64,000 nt of DNA from Chryseobacterium formosense (lineage in GTDB: Bacteria; Bacteroidota; Bacteroidia; Flavobacteriales; Weeksellaceae), in NCBI RefSeq assembly GCF_900116415.1, contig NZ_FPAP01000005.1:124001-188000 (forward strand), written 5' to 3'. Positions within the stretch are counted from its first letter, which is position 1, and each line of letters opens with the position of its first letter. The notes beneath the pieces were generated by a model that was not told where the DNA came from, ran no database searches, and worked only from the letters and a program-made list of their open reading frames with translations. This document shows, piece after piece, positions 43,472 through 51,966 of the stretch. The position numbers were made by a program, and so were the translations under genes.

Positions 43472-44704
43472 CAAAATCTTACTAATAATCAATTCGGTAG
43501 AGTTCGGCTGTTTTTCAACAAATCCAGCCGCGTTTTCAGACATTTCTTTGAGCAAATTCTCATCCTTAACTAAATTTAAAACAAATCTGGCTGCAGAATT
43601 TTCATCTTCAAAAGACGCCCCTCCTTTTGCAACAATCAGATCATCTGCTTCCGGATTTTTTTTGTAATGATTTCCGAAAATTACAGGAACACCGAAAGTT
43701 GCTGCTTCCAGAATATTATGAAGTCCCGCATCGTGAAAACCGCCACCGACAACAGCAATACCACCATAAGAATAAAGCTTGGAGAGCAATCCTATACTAT
43801 CAATAATTAAGGTTTGAGAGTCTGAGAGTTTGAGAGTTTGAGCGTTTTTCAATTCACTGTACAACAACGCTTCAGGGAAAATTTCTTTTAAATGCTCTAC
43901 TCTTTTTAAGTCGTGAGGAGCGATGACTATTTTTAAATCTTCATTATTTTCAGAAATAATTTTTGCAATTTTTTCTTCAGCCTGCCAAGAACTTCCAAAA
44001 ACAATCACTTTTTTTCCGCCAATAAATTCTTCAATAAAATCAACATGATTATTTCTAAGCTTAAGTTGTTTTACCCTGTCAAATCGGGTATCTCCGGTTA
44101 CCGAAGAATTTAGTAGACCAATACTTTTAGCCAAAACATATGAATGATGCGTCTGATGAAAAAACCAGGTCATATTTTTTTTCAGTTGTTCTACAAACCA
44201 TCTTCCGTAGCTTGTGAAGAAAGATTGGCTTTCATAAAACAATGCCGAGATCACAAAAGTTTTTACATTCTGATTTTTAAGTTCTGCTAAAAGATTGTAC
44301 CAGTAATCGTATTTTACCGTGAAAAACAATTCGCAGTTAAATTGAGAAACAAATTCTTTTATAGTATTCTTTTTATCGAAAGGGAGATAACAAACAGCGT
44401 CTGCAATATGTTTTTTCTTTGCGACATTTTCATAACCCGATGGCGAAAAAAAGGTAATCAGAATTTTATGATCCGGGAAATTTTCTTTGAGTTTTTCTAA
44501 AACAGGAAGCCCCTGTTCATATTCTCCCAGACTGGCAGCATGCATCCATAAAACCTTGTCAGATTTTGAAAATGCAGATTTTACAATATTTAAGGATTGC
44601 TTTCTTCCTTCAACGCCCTTTTTAGTTTTATCATGAAACAACGATAAAACTTGCATTCCGAACATGAGAAGATGCACAAATATAGAATATAAAAAAGTCA
44701 TCAA
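43463..44704 (-). CDS. waaA: 3-deoxy-D-manno-octulosonic acid transferase
   Basis: Adds Kdo to lipid A precursor at the inner membrane. The 413-residue protein has an N-terminal membrane segment, then 'LWMHAASLGEYEQGLPVLE' with the conserved acidic residue, 'LITFFSPSGYE', 'YLPFDKK' and the C-terminal GT-B motif 'VVGGGFHDAGLHNILEAA', all typical of WaaA/KdtA. The start overlaps the upstream gene by 4 bp (ATGA). An 8-bp tandem repeat lies in its coding region at 43814-43845, in a loop before 'LIIDSIGLLSKLYSYG'. Confidence 0.95.
   Translation of the reverse strand: MMTFLYSIFVHLLMFGMQVLSLFHDKTKKGVEGRKQSLNIVKSAFSKSDKVLWMHAASLGEYEQGLPVLEKLKENFPDHKILITFFSPSGYENVAKKKHIADAVCYLPFDKKNTIKEFVSQFNCELFFTVKYDYWYNLLAELKNQNVKTFVISALFYESQSFFTSYGRWFVEQLKKNMTWFFHQTHHSYVLAKSIGLLNSSVTGDTRFDRVKQLKLRNNHVDFIEEFIGGKKVIVFGSSWQAEEKIAKIISENNEDLKIVIAPHDLKRVEHLKEIFPEALLYSELKNAQTLKLSDSQTLIIDSIGLLSKLYSYGGIAVVGGGFHDAGLHNILEAATFGVPVIFGNHYKKNPEADDLIVAKGGASFEDENSAARFVLNLVKDENLLKEMSENAAGFVEKQPNSTELIISKILSL
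43814..43845. repeat. 8-bp tandem repeat inside waaA
   Basis: Four units on the plus strand: TTGAGAGT, CTGAGAGT, TTGAGAGT, TTGAGCGT. They encode TLKLSDSQTL in waaA. Gain or loss of one unit would shift the reading frame. Confidence 0.75.
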
Positions 44705-45216
44705 TTTTTCATTAAACCTCTAAAAAACTGAACTCCACCGAAGATCACCGCTCCGTAAGCAATAAAACCACCCTTTCCGCTTGCGAGAGAAGCTAAAGTA
44801 ATGGCAAGTCCGCCAACAAACCAAAGTCCGCCATAAAGAATATCTTTATTGGCCTGTTTTTTTTCAAAAACTTCTCTTTGGAATGCCTGATCTCTTCTTA
44901 GTTTTTCAAGCTTTTTGTTTTCTTCGGTAACTGTTTCAGAAAACTGTGGTAATGAGTTATGGTATTCCTGATAATTTTCTACATTTTTACTTTCAAAAAA
45001 TTCAGCTTCGAGTTGATCAATCGGCTTTCCCTGAGCTACAGCAAATGCTGTAATCAGTTTTTCAATTTCTTCATTGATCTGAATTCCTCTCCTTTTGATT
45101 TCAGAATATGCTAAAATTACTGTTTCTTCTGTATAATATTGCCAGCTCACCAAAATTTCCGACAGCTGGAAACTTTTTGAATTTGAAATCTGAGCTAATG
45201 TTTTTGTGGTTTTCAT
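44701..45216 (-). CDS. two-helix membrane protein of unknown function
   Basis: A 171-residue protein. Residues 1-120 are soluble and helical with a Glu/Lys/Gln-rich coiled-coil-like stretch (about 95-120); two hydrophobic helices follow (about 126-143 and 148-165). I recognise no known domain. It overlaps waaA by 4 bp, so both are made from one message, and lies 15 bp after the DUF1648 gene. A link to Kdo transfer is possible only by position. Confidence 0.7.
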   Translation of the reverse strand: MKTTKTLAQISNSKSFQLSEILVSWQYYTEETVILAYSEIKRRGIQINEEIEKLITAFAVAQGKPIDQLEAEFFESKNVENYQEYHNSLPQFSETVTEENKKLEKLRRDQAFQREVFEKKQANKDILYGGLWFVGGLAITLASLASGKGGFIAYGAVIFGGVQFFRGLMKN

Positions 45217-45231
45217 GTTTAGTTTTAAAAA

Positions 45232-45699
45232 TTATCTATATACGTAAGCTGCAATTATCGCAGCCATGACACTTAAAAAAATAAAAGGTATAAATATTAA
45301 AATAGGAACTCTTGCTTTTGACTCCGCATTAAAGCTATAACGAAACGTATAATCCTGAATATTTAAAAATAATAATAAAATAAAGAATAAAAGCCCTTTC
45401 ATCAGAAGAATCATAATGAAAAACTGAGCAGATGAATTGACATCCGTAATCTCAACCGGGAAATTACCTGTCTCAGGAAATTTGCTGATAAAAATAAAAG
45501 CAATATAGAAGATTGCTGATAAAACCGGTAATAAAAAAGCAAATCGCTTTTTACCAAAATGATCCGGTTTTCCTTCAAAATCAAAGTGAGTCGGGATTTT
45601 TTCGGGAAGCTTTTTATATATTTTCAAAGTGTAGATCCACAATAGCAGAACTAAAATCAAATTCAGTACATCAAATACGCTAAAAATTACGCTTCCCAT
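45232..45699 (-). CDS. DUF1648 domain membrane protein
   Basis: A 155-residue protein with four hydrophobic helices. After the first helix comes 'KKLPEKIPTHFDFEGKPDHF', the DUF1648 signature (PxHxxxxGxxD). The family is of unknown function. It lies 6 bp after the NlpC/P60 gene and 15 bp before the next gene, within a run of four minus-strand genes ending with waaA. Confidence 0.82.
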   Translation of the reverse strand: MGSVIFSVFDVLNLILVLLLWIYTLKIYKKLPEKIPTHFDFEGKPDHFGKKRFAFLLPVLSAIFYIAFIFISKFPETGNFPVEITDVNSSAQFFIMILLMKGLLFFILLLFLNIQDYTFRYSFNAESKARVPILIFIPFIFLSVMAAIIAAYVYR

Positions 45700-45705
45700 A
45701 GAAAT

Positions 45706-46422
45706 TTATAAAATGCTTTTAATGACTCTTAATTTATGCGTGTGCTTATTCAATTCTTTATTAAAAATTCCCGAAGAATCAAGCGTATCAATTCTTACTT
45801 TCCCTGAAGCATGAATGATCTTTTGGTTTTCGAGCATAATTCCTACGTGAATAATTTTTCCTTCAGAATTTTCGAAAAAAGCTAAATCACCGGGTTGGCT
45901 TTCTTCGACAAAAGTTAAAGCTTCACCAACTTCTGCTTGCTGATAAGTATCCCGCGGCATTTTCACATGATGAATTTTGTAAACCAATTGCACAAAACCG
46001 GAGCAATCTACCGCAAAAAAACTTTTCCCACCCCACAAATAAGGAATGTTCAAAAATTCTTTCGCTGTTAAAGCAATACTTTCTCTCACATCATGACTAC
46101 GTCTTGATGCAACGGCAGGAAATTCAACTTCAGAACCCATTGAAAGAAGTGTTTTTCCATCATTGGTCATTATCGAAGAAAAGTCTTCTGTAATTAAGGT
46201 TACTTTTCTGTTGGCAAGATATTCGTCGGTTACCGGCTTGATCTGTTTGGTATCCATCCAGCCTTCGTATCCGTCGTAGTGCATTTTTATTTTAGTCCAG
46301 TTTTTATTCACTTCCAGAATATCTGCACTTTCGCCAAACAAAATTTCGGTAACGATTTCTGCCTTATCTGAATTTTCAGCACGAACAGGTGCAACGGTCA
46401 CGACACAAATTCCTTTATTCAT
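45706..46422 (-). CDS. C40 family (NlpC/P60) peptidase with SH3-like domain
   Basis: A 238-residue peptidoglycan endopeptidase. The first 80 residues form an SH3-like domain ('ILEVNKNWTKIKMHYDGYEGW' in outline); the C-terminal part is NlpC/P60, with catalytic Cys140 in 'VDCSGFVQL', the His in 'IIHVGIML' and the third residue, His, in 'IIHASG'. Enzymes of this class cut gamma-D-Glu-diaminopimelate bonds. No signal peptide is evident, as in the Bacteroidota relatives that act on recycled muropeptides; its location is therefore open. Confidence 0.9.
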   Translation of the reverse strand: MNKGICVVTVAPVRAENSDKAEIVTEILFGESADILEVNKNWTKIKMHYDGYEGWMDTKQIKPVTDEYLANRKVTLITEDFSSIMTNDGKTLLSMGSEVEFPAVASRRSHDVRESIALTAKEFLNIPYLWGGKSFFAVDCSGFVQLVYKIHHVKMPRDTYQQAEVGEALTFVEESQPGDLAFFENSEGKIIHVGIMLENQKIIHASGKVRIDTLDSSGIFNKELNKHTHKLRVIKSIL

Positions 46423-46502
46423 TTATATTTTCAATTATAGATTAGGGTTGAGGCTTAGGTTGACAAAATAACGCTGTAAAATCTTGACCATCCAACCTCA
46501 AA

Positions 46503-47150
46503 TTACTTCCTTCTCAGGAAATTTACTCCGTCTCGCAAAGGTAAAATAAGATTTTCAAAATCTTCATCTTTTGCCACCAAATCATTAAGCTCCTTGATAA
46601 CCTGAGTAGATTTCTGTTTCGGGTTTTCATCTAACACCTTTCCATACCATAAGACATTATCAAACATTACGACAGAACCCGATTTTGTTTTAGGTTTAAT
46701 CAATCTGAAATATTCTGCATAATTTTCTTTATCGGCATCAATAAAAACCAGATCAAAAACCTCATCCGTATTTCTTAAAAACTCTTTTGCATCCTGGATC
46801 TTGAAATTAATTTGGTTTGAATATTCACTTTCAGAAAAATATTTCCTTGGCAAATAAGCAAGATCCTCGTTTACATCAAGTGTTGTAATTTTTCCTTCCG
46901 ATGATAATCCTTCCGCTAAACAGAGTGTGGCATAACCTGTAAACGTTCCGATTTCCAGAACATTTTTTGGCTGCATCATCTGAGCAACTATGGTTAAAAG
47001 CCTTCCCTGCTGATAACCGGAAATCATGTGTGGCTGAGTCGTCTTCTGAAAAGTTTCCCTTCTCAATTTTTTTAGAATTTCAGGCTCTGATGAGGCATGA
47101 TTTTCTAAATACCTATCCATTTCAGGATTTTTTTCTTCAAAAAAGCTCAT
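46503..47150 (-). CDS. O-methyltransferase (family 3)
   Basis: A 215-residue SAM-dependent O-methyltransferase of the catechol/caffeoyl-CoA type. The SAM motif is 'NVLEIGTFTGYATLCLAEGL', the metal and catalytic region 'FDLVFIDADKENYAEYF' and the follow-up 'VVMFDNVLWYGKV' are family marks. The acceptor is unknown; related enzymes act on vicinal hydroxyls and some on tRNA (TrmR). It lies 80 bp upstream of the NlpC/P60 gene. Confidence 0.92.
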   Translation of the reverse strand: MSFFEEKNPEMDRYLENHASSEPEILKKLRRETFQKTTQPHMISGYQQGRLLTIVAQMMQPKNVLEIGTFTGYATLCLAEGLSSEGKITTLDVNEDLAYLPRKYFSESEYSNQINFKIQDAKEFLRNTDEVFDLVFIDADKENYAEYFRLIKPKTKSGSVVMFDNVLWYGKVLDENPKQKSTQVIKELNDLVAKDEDFENLILPLRDGVNFLRRK

Positions 47151-47239
47151 TATTTTTTATTTGTTCAAATTTAATTAAAATAAATCGGTGCGCTCAATGA
47201 AAATCGAAACACAAATGAAAATTACCGTAAAAACACGGA

Positions 47240-47270
47240 TTGTTTACATCACCATTCCCAGTTACCTTTG
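47240..47270 (+). promoter_or_regulatory. promoter of a small unrecognised gene
   Basis: TTG (47240-47242), 20 bp, TACCTTTG (47263-47270) followed by C: a full match to the consensus. It points toward the small reading frame at 47306. Confidence 0.7.
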
Positions 47271-47305
47271 CATCACTGCTTTAAAAAAACGAGGTAAATA
47301 CTATT

Positions 47306-47455
47306 ATGGAGACGAAAATAAATTTATCCGCTGCGAAAGGAATCCAAAAAAACACAAAAACTTCTCCTTCCGCAACAAACACTACCCGAAATAGCAAACG
47401 CAGTCAATTTTTAAAACAGATTATACAGCTTTTGAAAAAAGAAGATGTAGTCTGA
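47306..47455 (+). CDS. 49-residue basic protein of unknown function
   Basis: The stretch 47151-47515 has no obvious large gene but contains this short frame, METKINLSAAKGIQKN at its start, Thr/Ser/Asn-rich in the middle and an amphipathic 'SQFLKQIIQLLKKEDVV' end. It is preceded by a full promoter (transcript start near 47277) and followed by a strong hairpin, so it forms a complete transcription unit. I do not recognise the protein. An overlapping longer frame at 47188-47394 starts before the promoter and is less likely. Confidence 0.55.
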   Translation: METKINLSAAKGIQKNTKTSPSATNTTRNSKRSQFLKQIIQLLKKEDVV

Positions 47456-47467
47456 AAAAAACACAAA

Positions 47468-47497
47468 AAAATTCCGATAATTACTTATCGGAATTTT
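47468..47497. terminator. bidirectional intrinsic terminator
   Basis: Perfect 13-bp stem AAAATTCCGATAA-TTAC-TTATCGGAATTTT between the small gene and the convergent OmpA gene. Confidence 0.88.
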
Positions 47498-47515
47498 ATT
47501 TTGGAGCTTAATTCT

Positions 47516-48349
47516 TTATTTCTTTTCTTTAATATCCATCAACTTCATGAATTCATCCAGCTTAGGCATAATGATGATTTCCGTTCTTCTGTTCTCTGCT
47601 CTTCCCGAAACGCTCATGTTTGTCGCTTTAGGATTATACTCAGAACGGCCACCTGCAGTGATTCTTGAAGGATCAACTCCGAACTGTGACTGTAAAACTT
47701 TCGCTACGGCAGTACCTCTCAATGCAGAAAGATCCCAGTTGTCTCTCGGAAGATTAGAGGAACTTAAAGGTGCATTATCTGTGTTACCTTCAATGAGTAC
47801 AGAATATTTGTCGTAATCGTTGATTACTTTAGCTACTTTACCCAAAACTTCCTGAGCAGCCGGCAAAACATTGTAATCACCTGTTTTGTAAAGCATATTA
47901 TCTGATAATGAAATCATTACCACTCCTTTAAGAACTTTCACCTGAACATCCTGATCCGCAACATTATCCAAAGATCTTTTCAGTTTGTTTGATAAAGCTA
48001 AATTCAAGCTGTCATTCTTAGCATTTGCTGAAATAAGCTGTTTGATATAAGAGTTTGAAGCATTGATCTCTCCAACCAATTTATCAATATTTGCAGAGCT
48101 TTTCCCCGTATTTGAAAGACATGCATCCAAAGATGATTTCAAAGCATCATGCTGACTTTTCAAAAGGTTGTTTTCTGCTGTCAACGTAGAATTCTGACCT
48201 TTCAGATCCTGAATCTCACGCTGTCTTTCGCCAATATTTTCAATACACTGTTTGTAGTTGCCACTAAGAGCATCATACTGTTTTTTACTTACACAAGATG
48301 TCATTCCCAACACCACTGCCGAAGCCATTAAAATTTTAAAAATCTTCAT
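47516..48349 (-). CDS. OmpA family lipoprotein with coiled coil
   Basis: A 277-residue lipoprotein: signal peptide ending in LGMTSC (Cys 19), then a long coiled coil (about residues 30-125, 'ERQREIQDLKGQNSTLTAEN' in outline) and a C-terminal OmpA domain with 'VLIEGNTDNAPL', 'LSALRGTAVAKVLQ' and 'ITAGGRSEYNP', which bind peptidoglycan. It resembles MotB/OmpA-type envelope tethers. It is monocistronic and divergent from tilS. Confidence 0.92.
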   Translation of the reverse strand: MKIFKILMASAVVLGMTSCVSKKQYDALSGNYKQCIENIGERQREIQDLKGQNSTLTAENNLLKSQHDALKSSLDACLSNTGKSSANIDKLVGEINASNSYIKQLISANAKNDSLNLALSNKLKRSLDNVADQDVQVKVLKGVVMISLSDNMLYKTGDYNVLPAAQEVLGKVAKVINDYDKYSVLIEGNTDNAPLSSSNLPRDNWDLSALRGTAVAKVLQSQFGVDPSRITAGGRSEYNPKATNMSVSGRAENRRTEIIIMPKLDEFMKLMDIKEKK

Positions 48350-48405
48350 AAATAAACTTTTTAAACGATCTCAAAGGTAACAAAATTCATTTTAATAATA
48401 TGGTT

Positions 48406-48413
48406 TATCTTTG
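48406..48413 (+). promoter_or_regulatory. -7 element of tilS
   Basis: TATCTTTG, 20 bp before the ATG at 48433; the in-frame ATG at 48400 lies upstream of it and is therefore not used. Confidence 0.55.
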
Positions 48414-48432
48414 TACAAAAGAAATTCTAAGC

Positions 48433-49761
48433 ATGACGCTTTCACGATCCGCTTTCGAAAAACAGCTTCAAAACCTCACCCAATTATCTGACAACCAAAC
48501 TTATCTTTTGGCGGTAAGCGGCGGTGCAGATTCTATGGTTTTAGCATATCTGTTTAATGAATTACGGGATTTTGGATACCAATTTCAGGTTGCGCACATT
48601 AATTATAAACTTCGTGGGGAAGATTCGGATTCGGATCAGAAAGTAGTGGAAGATTTTTGCGAAAAAAATAATATTAAATTTCATTTATATGAAGTTTCGA
48701 AGAAAGATGAAAAGCCTGAAAATTCTATTCAGCTTTGGGCAAGAGAACTTCGTTACCGGTTTTTTAAAGAGATTCAGGGAAAAGAGAATTTAAATTTTCT
48801 GGTGACAGCTCATCATCTGAACGACCAATTAGAAACTTTTATCATCAATCTTTCAAAAGCTTCCGGAATAAATGGTTTAAGTGGAATTCCGGCAAATGAA
48901 AATAATATTCTTCGACCTTTACTAAATTTTTCAAAAGAAGAAATTTACAGATTTGCAGAGGAAAACAAAATTGATTTCCGGGAAGATCTTTCCAATAAAA
49001 AAAATGATTACCTGAGAAATAAAATCAGAAATGAAATCGTCCCGAAACTTTCGGAGACCAACGAACAGTTTTTAGAAAATTTCAGAAAAAGCATTTCGTA
49101 TTTAAGTCAGACTAAAGATTTTGTTCATCATCAAATTCAAGAAATTGAAAAAAATATTTTAATTGAATCTGAAGAAAACACTATTTTAAATAAAGAAAAA
49201 CTGAATCATAAAACTGAATTTATTCAATTTGAAATTTTAAAAAAATACGGATTCAATCAACCCGGAGAAATTCAGAAAATCTTCATTGCTGAAACCGGAA
49301 GTATATTTTATTCAAAAGAATATAAATTAATCATCAACAGAAACGAATTGATTTTCATTGAATTAAATCCCAACATTAAAATTCAGGAAGAAATCGTTTT
49401 AACCAATACCACAGAATCGCATCAAAATCACTTTAGCATCGACATTTCGCAGTCCATTGAGCTCATCGAAGAAATCAATAAAGACTTCAATTGGGAATTT
49501 GATGCCGAAAAAATCACGCATCCGCTAAAACTTCGCACCAAAAAAGAAGGAGACTTATTCTACCCGAATGATTTTTCGGGGAAAAAGAAAGTTTCTAAGT
49601 TTTTTAAGGACGAAAAATTGTCTATTTTAGCGAAGCAAAAAATCTGGCTGCTAAGTGACGGAGACGATAATGTTTTAGGCATAATTCCGTTCAGGCAAGA
49701 CAGACGATACGCAAAAGATGAGAAAACCCAAAAAGTTCTCACAATTTTTAATCGAAAGTAA
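48433..49761 (+). CDS. tilS: tRNA(Ile)-lysidine synthetase
   Basis: Converts C34 of tRNA-Ile(CAU) to lysidine, so the tRNA reads AUA; essential in most bacteria. The PP-loop ATP motif SGGADS is at residues 29-34, followed by 'AHINYKLRGEDSDSD' and 'TAHHLNDQLETFIINL' typical of TilS. The C-terminal TilS domain includes 'LRTKKEGDLFYPNDFSGKKK' (outline). ATG 48433 gives 442 residues. The next gene, dsbD, starts two bases after the stop codon. Confidence 0.95.
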   Translation: MTLSRSAFEKQLQNLTQLSDNQTYLLAVSGGADSMVLAYLFNELRDFGYQFQVAHINYKLRGEDSDSDQKVVEDFCEKNNIKFHLYEVSKKDEKPENSIQLWARELRYRFFKEIQGKENLNFLVTAHHLNDQLETFIINLSKASGINGLSGIPANENNILRPLLNFSKEEIYRFAEENKIDFREDLSNKKNDYLRNKIRNEIVPKLSETNEQFLENFRKSISYLSQTKDFVHHQIQEIEKNILIESEENTILNKEKLNHKTEFIQFEILKKYGFNQPGEIQKIFIAETGSIFYSKEYKLIINRNELIFIELNPNIKIQEEIVLTNTTESHQNHFSIDISQSIELIEEINKDFNWEFDAEKITHPLKLRTKKEGDLFYPNDFSGKKKVSKFFKDEKLSILAKQKIWLLSDGDDNVLGIIPFRQDRRYAKDEKTQKVLTIFNRK

Positions 49762-49762
49762 A

Positions 49763-51829
49763 ATGAAATTTAAAAGCTGGTTTTTACTGATTCTATTGTT
49801 TTTGGCAACAGGAATCAATGCACAAATCAAAAATCCCGTAAAATTCAAATTCGCAGTCAACGATCTTGGCAATAATCAGTACGAAGCCGTTCTGAACGCA
49901 ACACTGGAAAGCGGATGGCACATTTATTCAAGAGATATTCCGGAAGATACAGGAATTCCTACAGAATATGTGGTTTCGGGGAAAAACATTGAACTGATCG
50001 GAAAATTTCAGGAAATAGGGAAAAAGCATGAAGAATTTTCTGAAGCTTTTGGAGGAACCATTATTTATTATTCAAATTCCGCAGGTTTTAAGCAAAAATT
50101 CAAACTAAAAGATCCTACAAAACTAGGAGATGTTGTTGCAGAAATCACCTACCAAACTTGTGATGACCGGGTTTGTCTTGCTCCGAATACTTTAGAATTC
50201 AATAAAACAGTTACTCCGAATGGAACCGCAGAAACTGCAATTGATGAAAAAATAGAGCCGGCAAAAGATTCTGTAAAAACCACTGAAACACTAGTTGAAA
50301 ATCCTGCAAAAGGAGAAATTACTGTTACAGACGCCCCAAAACTTGACCCGAAACAATTAAAAATTGCTTCTATTGATATTGCAAAACCTTTGACAGATTG
50401 CGGAACAGGCTCATCAAAAATCGATGAAAATTATTGGACGTATCTTTTATTGGGTTTCCTTGGGGGGTTAATTGCTTTGCTGACTCCATGCGTTTTCCCG
50501 ATGATCCCGTTGACGGTTTCTTTCTTTACAAAAGGAAATAAAAACCCGGCAAAAGGAAAAAGAGATGCACTGATTTACGGATTTTTCATTCTTTTAATCT
50601 TTGTTTTATTGAGTGTTCCTTTCCATTTAATTGACGGAATTGCAGGAAATATTTTTAATGAAATTTCTACGAATGTTTGGTTGAATATTGTATTCTTCAT
50701 CATCTTTATCTTCTTCGCAGGAAGTTTCTTCGGATATTACGATATTACTTTGCCAAGTTCGATTGCCAACAAATCTTCAAAAGCTGAAGAAGCAGGCGGA
50801 ATGATCGGTATTTTCTTCATGGCTTTAACTTTAGTAATCGTTTCTTTCTCTTGTACAGGACCTATTTTGGGAAGTTTATTGGGAAGCGCCATTACAGGTT
50901 CGGCAAACGTTCCGATGCTGTTGACATTTGCTTTAGGAGGTTTTGGTTTAGCTTGGGCAATTGTATTCGGTTTACTGGCCTTATTCCCGCAAGCATTACA
51001 AAGTCTTCCGAAATCAGGAGGTTGGATGAATACCGTAAAAGTTGTTTTAGGTTTTGTAGAATTGGCTTTGGCTTTAAAATTCTTATCAAAAGCAGATTTG
51101 GTTTCTAAAACATTCTTAATTAAAAGAGAATTATTCATCGCAATATGGATTGTGGTTGCTATCGGATTGGTTATTTATTTATTCGGATTAATAAGATTTC
51201 CACATGATGATAAGAAGCCTAAAATTTCTCTAACAAGAAAAATCATTGGTGTTTTAGGAATTGGATTTATTGTTTATTTGATTCAGGGAATAATTCCTGC
51301 CGAAAGACCAAAACTGCAATTGTTAAGCGGAATTTTGCCTCCACTAAATGTAAGTTATTTCCATGACGAAAAAGACGGAATTCTGGGAATGCACCCTGAA
51401 CATGATTTCTTCGCTGCCATCGAATTGGCAAAAAAAGAGAAAAAACCGATCTTAATAGACTTCACAGGTTATGGTTGCGAAAACTGCCGTAAAATGGAAG
51501 AGTTTGTATGGAGCGAACCGGATATTTTACCAATTCTTCAAAACGATGTTGTTCTTGCTTCACTTTATGTAGATGACAAAGAAGAACTTCCTGAAGATCA
51601 AAAAACCAAAATTGATCTGGGAGACGGACAGGTGAAAAAAGTAAAAACAATCGGTGACAGATGGAGTTTATTCCAGACTGCTAATTTTAATAATAATTCT
51701 CAGCCGCATTATGTTCTTTTAACTCCGGACGGAAAAGTAATTAACACACCGGTTTCCGGATATATGGAAAAAGAGAAATTCAAAAAATTCTTAGAATGTG
51801 GTGTAAATTACTTCAAGAATAATAAATAG
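49763..51829 (+). CDS. dsbD: thiol:disulfide interchange protein DsbD family
   Basis: Carries reducing power from the cytoplasm to periplasmic thiols. The 688-residue protein has a signal peptide (cut after GINA), an N-terminal DsbD-alpha-like domain with 'YQTCDDRVCLAP', a central transmembrane domain of about eight helices ('LTPCVFPMIPLTVSFF' and 'SFSCTGPILGSLLG' hold its conserved Cys pair) and a C-terminal thioredoxin domain with Cys572-Glu-Asn-Cys575. ATG 49763 follows the tilS stop by one base. A terminator follows. Confidence 0.94.
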   Translation: MKFKSWFLLILLFLATGINAQIKNPVKFKFAVNDLGNNQYEAVLNATLESGWHIYSRDIPEDTGIPTEYVVSGKNIELIGKFQEIGKKHEEFSEAFGGTIIYYSNSAGFKQKFKLKDPTKLGDVVAEITYQTCDDRVCLAPNTLEFNKTVTPNGTAETAIDEKIEPAKDSVKTTETLVENPAKGEITVTDAPKLDPKQLKIASIDIAKPLTDCGTGSSKIDENYWTYLLLGFLGGLIALLTPCVFPMIPLTVSFFTKGNKNPAKGKRDALIYGFFILLIFVLLSVPFHLIDGIAGNIFNEISTNVWLNIVFFIIFIFFAGSFFGYYDITLPSSIANKSSKAEEAGGMIGIFFMALTLVIVSFSCTGPILGSLLGSAITGSANVPMLLTFALGGFGLAWAIVFGLLALFPQALQSLPKSGGWMNTVKVVLGFVELALALKFLSKADLVSKTFLIKRELFIAIWIVVAIGLVIYLFGLIRFPHDDKKPKISLTRKIIGVLGIGFIVYLIQGIIPAERPKLQLLSGILPPLNVSYFHDEKDGILGMHPEHDFFAAIELAKKEKKPILIDFTGYGCENCRKMEEFVWSEPDILPILQNDVVLASLYVDDKEELPEDQKTKIDLGDGQVKKVKTIGDRWSLFQTANFNNNSQPHYVLLTPDGKVINTPVSGYMEKEKFKKFLECGVNYFKNNK

Positions 51830-51849
51830 AAGTTCAAGATATATTTAAA

Positions 51850-51886
51850 GACTCATACTGAAAAGTGTGAGTCTTCTTGTTTTTCA
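51850..51886 (+). terminator. intrinsic terminator after dsbD
   Basis: GACTCATACT-GAAA-AGTGTGAGTC with a T-rich tail, 20 bp past the stop codon. Confidence 0.78.
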
Positions 51887-51966
51887 TCAGATCCTATGTA
51901 AAAGTTTAATTATTCATTAAAATTTGAATAATTTTATTTAATTTTGAATAATCCACACCAAACCAA

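Noticed and set aside
46430..46502. GGTTG/CAACC symmetry before the NlpC/P60 gene
   Set aside because: Only 6-8 bp arms with a wide gap; too weak to call a regulatory site.
47188..47394. 68-codon plus-strand frame between the O-methyltransferase and OmpA genes
   Set aside because: It starts before the promoter at 47240-47270, has an irregular composition, and overlaps the better-placed frame at 47306-47455.
50737..51138. 133-codon minus-strand frame
   Set aside because: It lies wholly antisense to the membrane domain of dsbD; its composition mirrors that gene.
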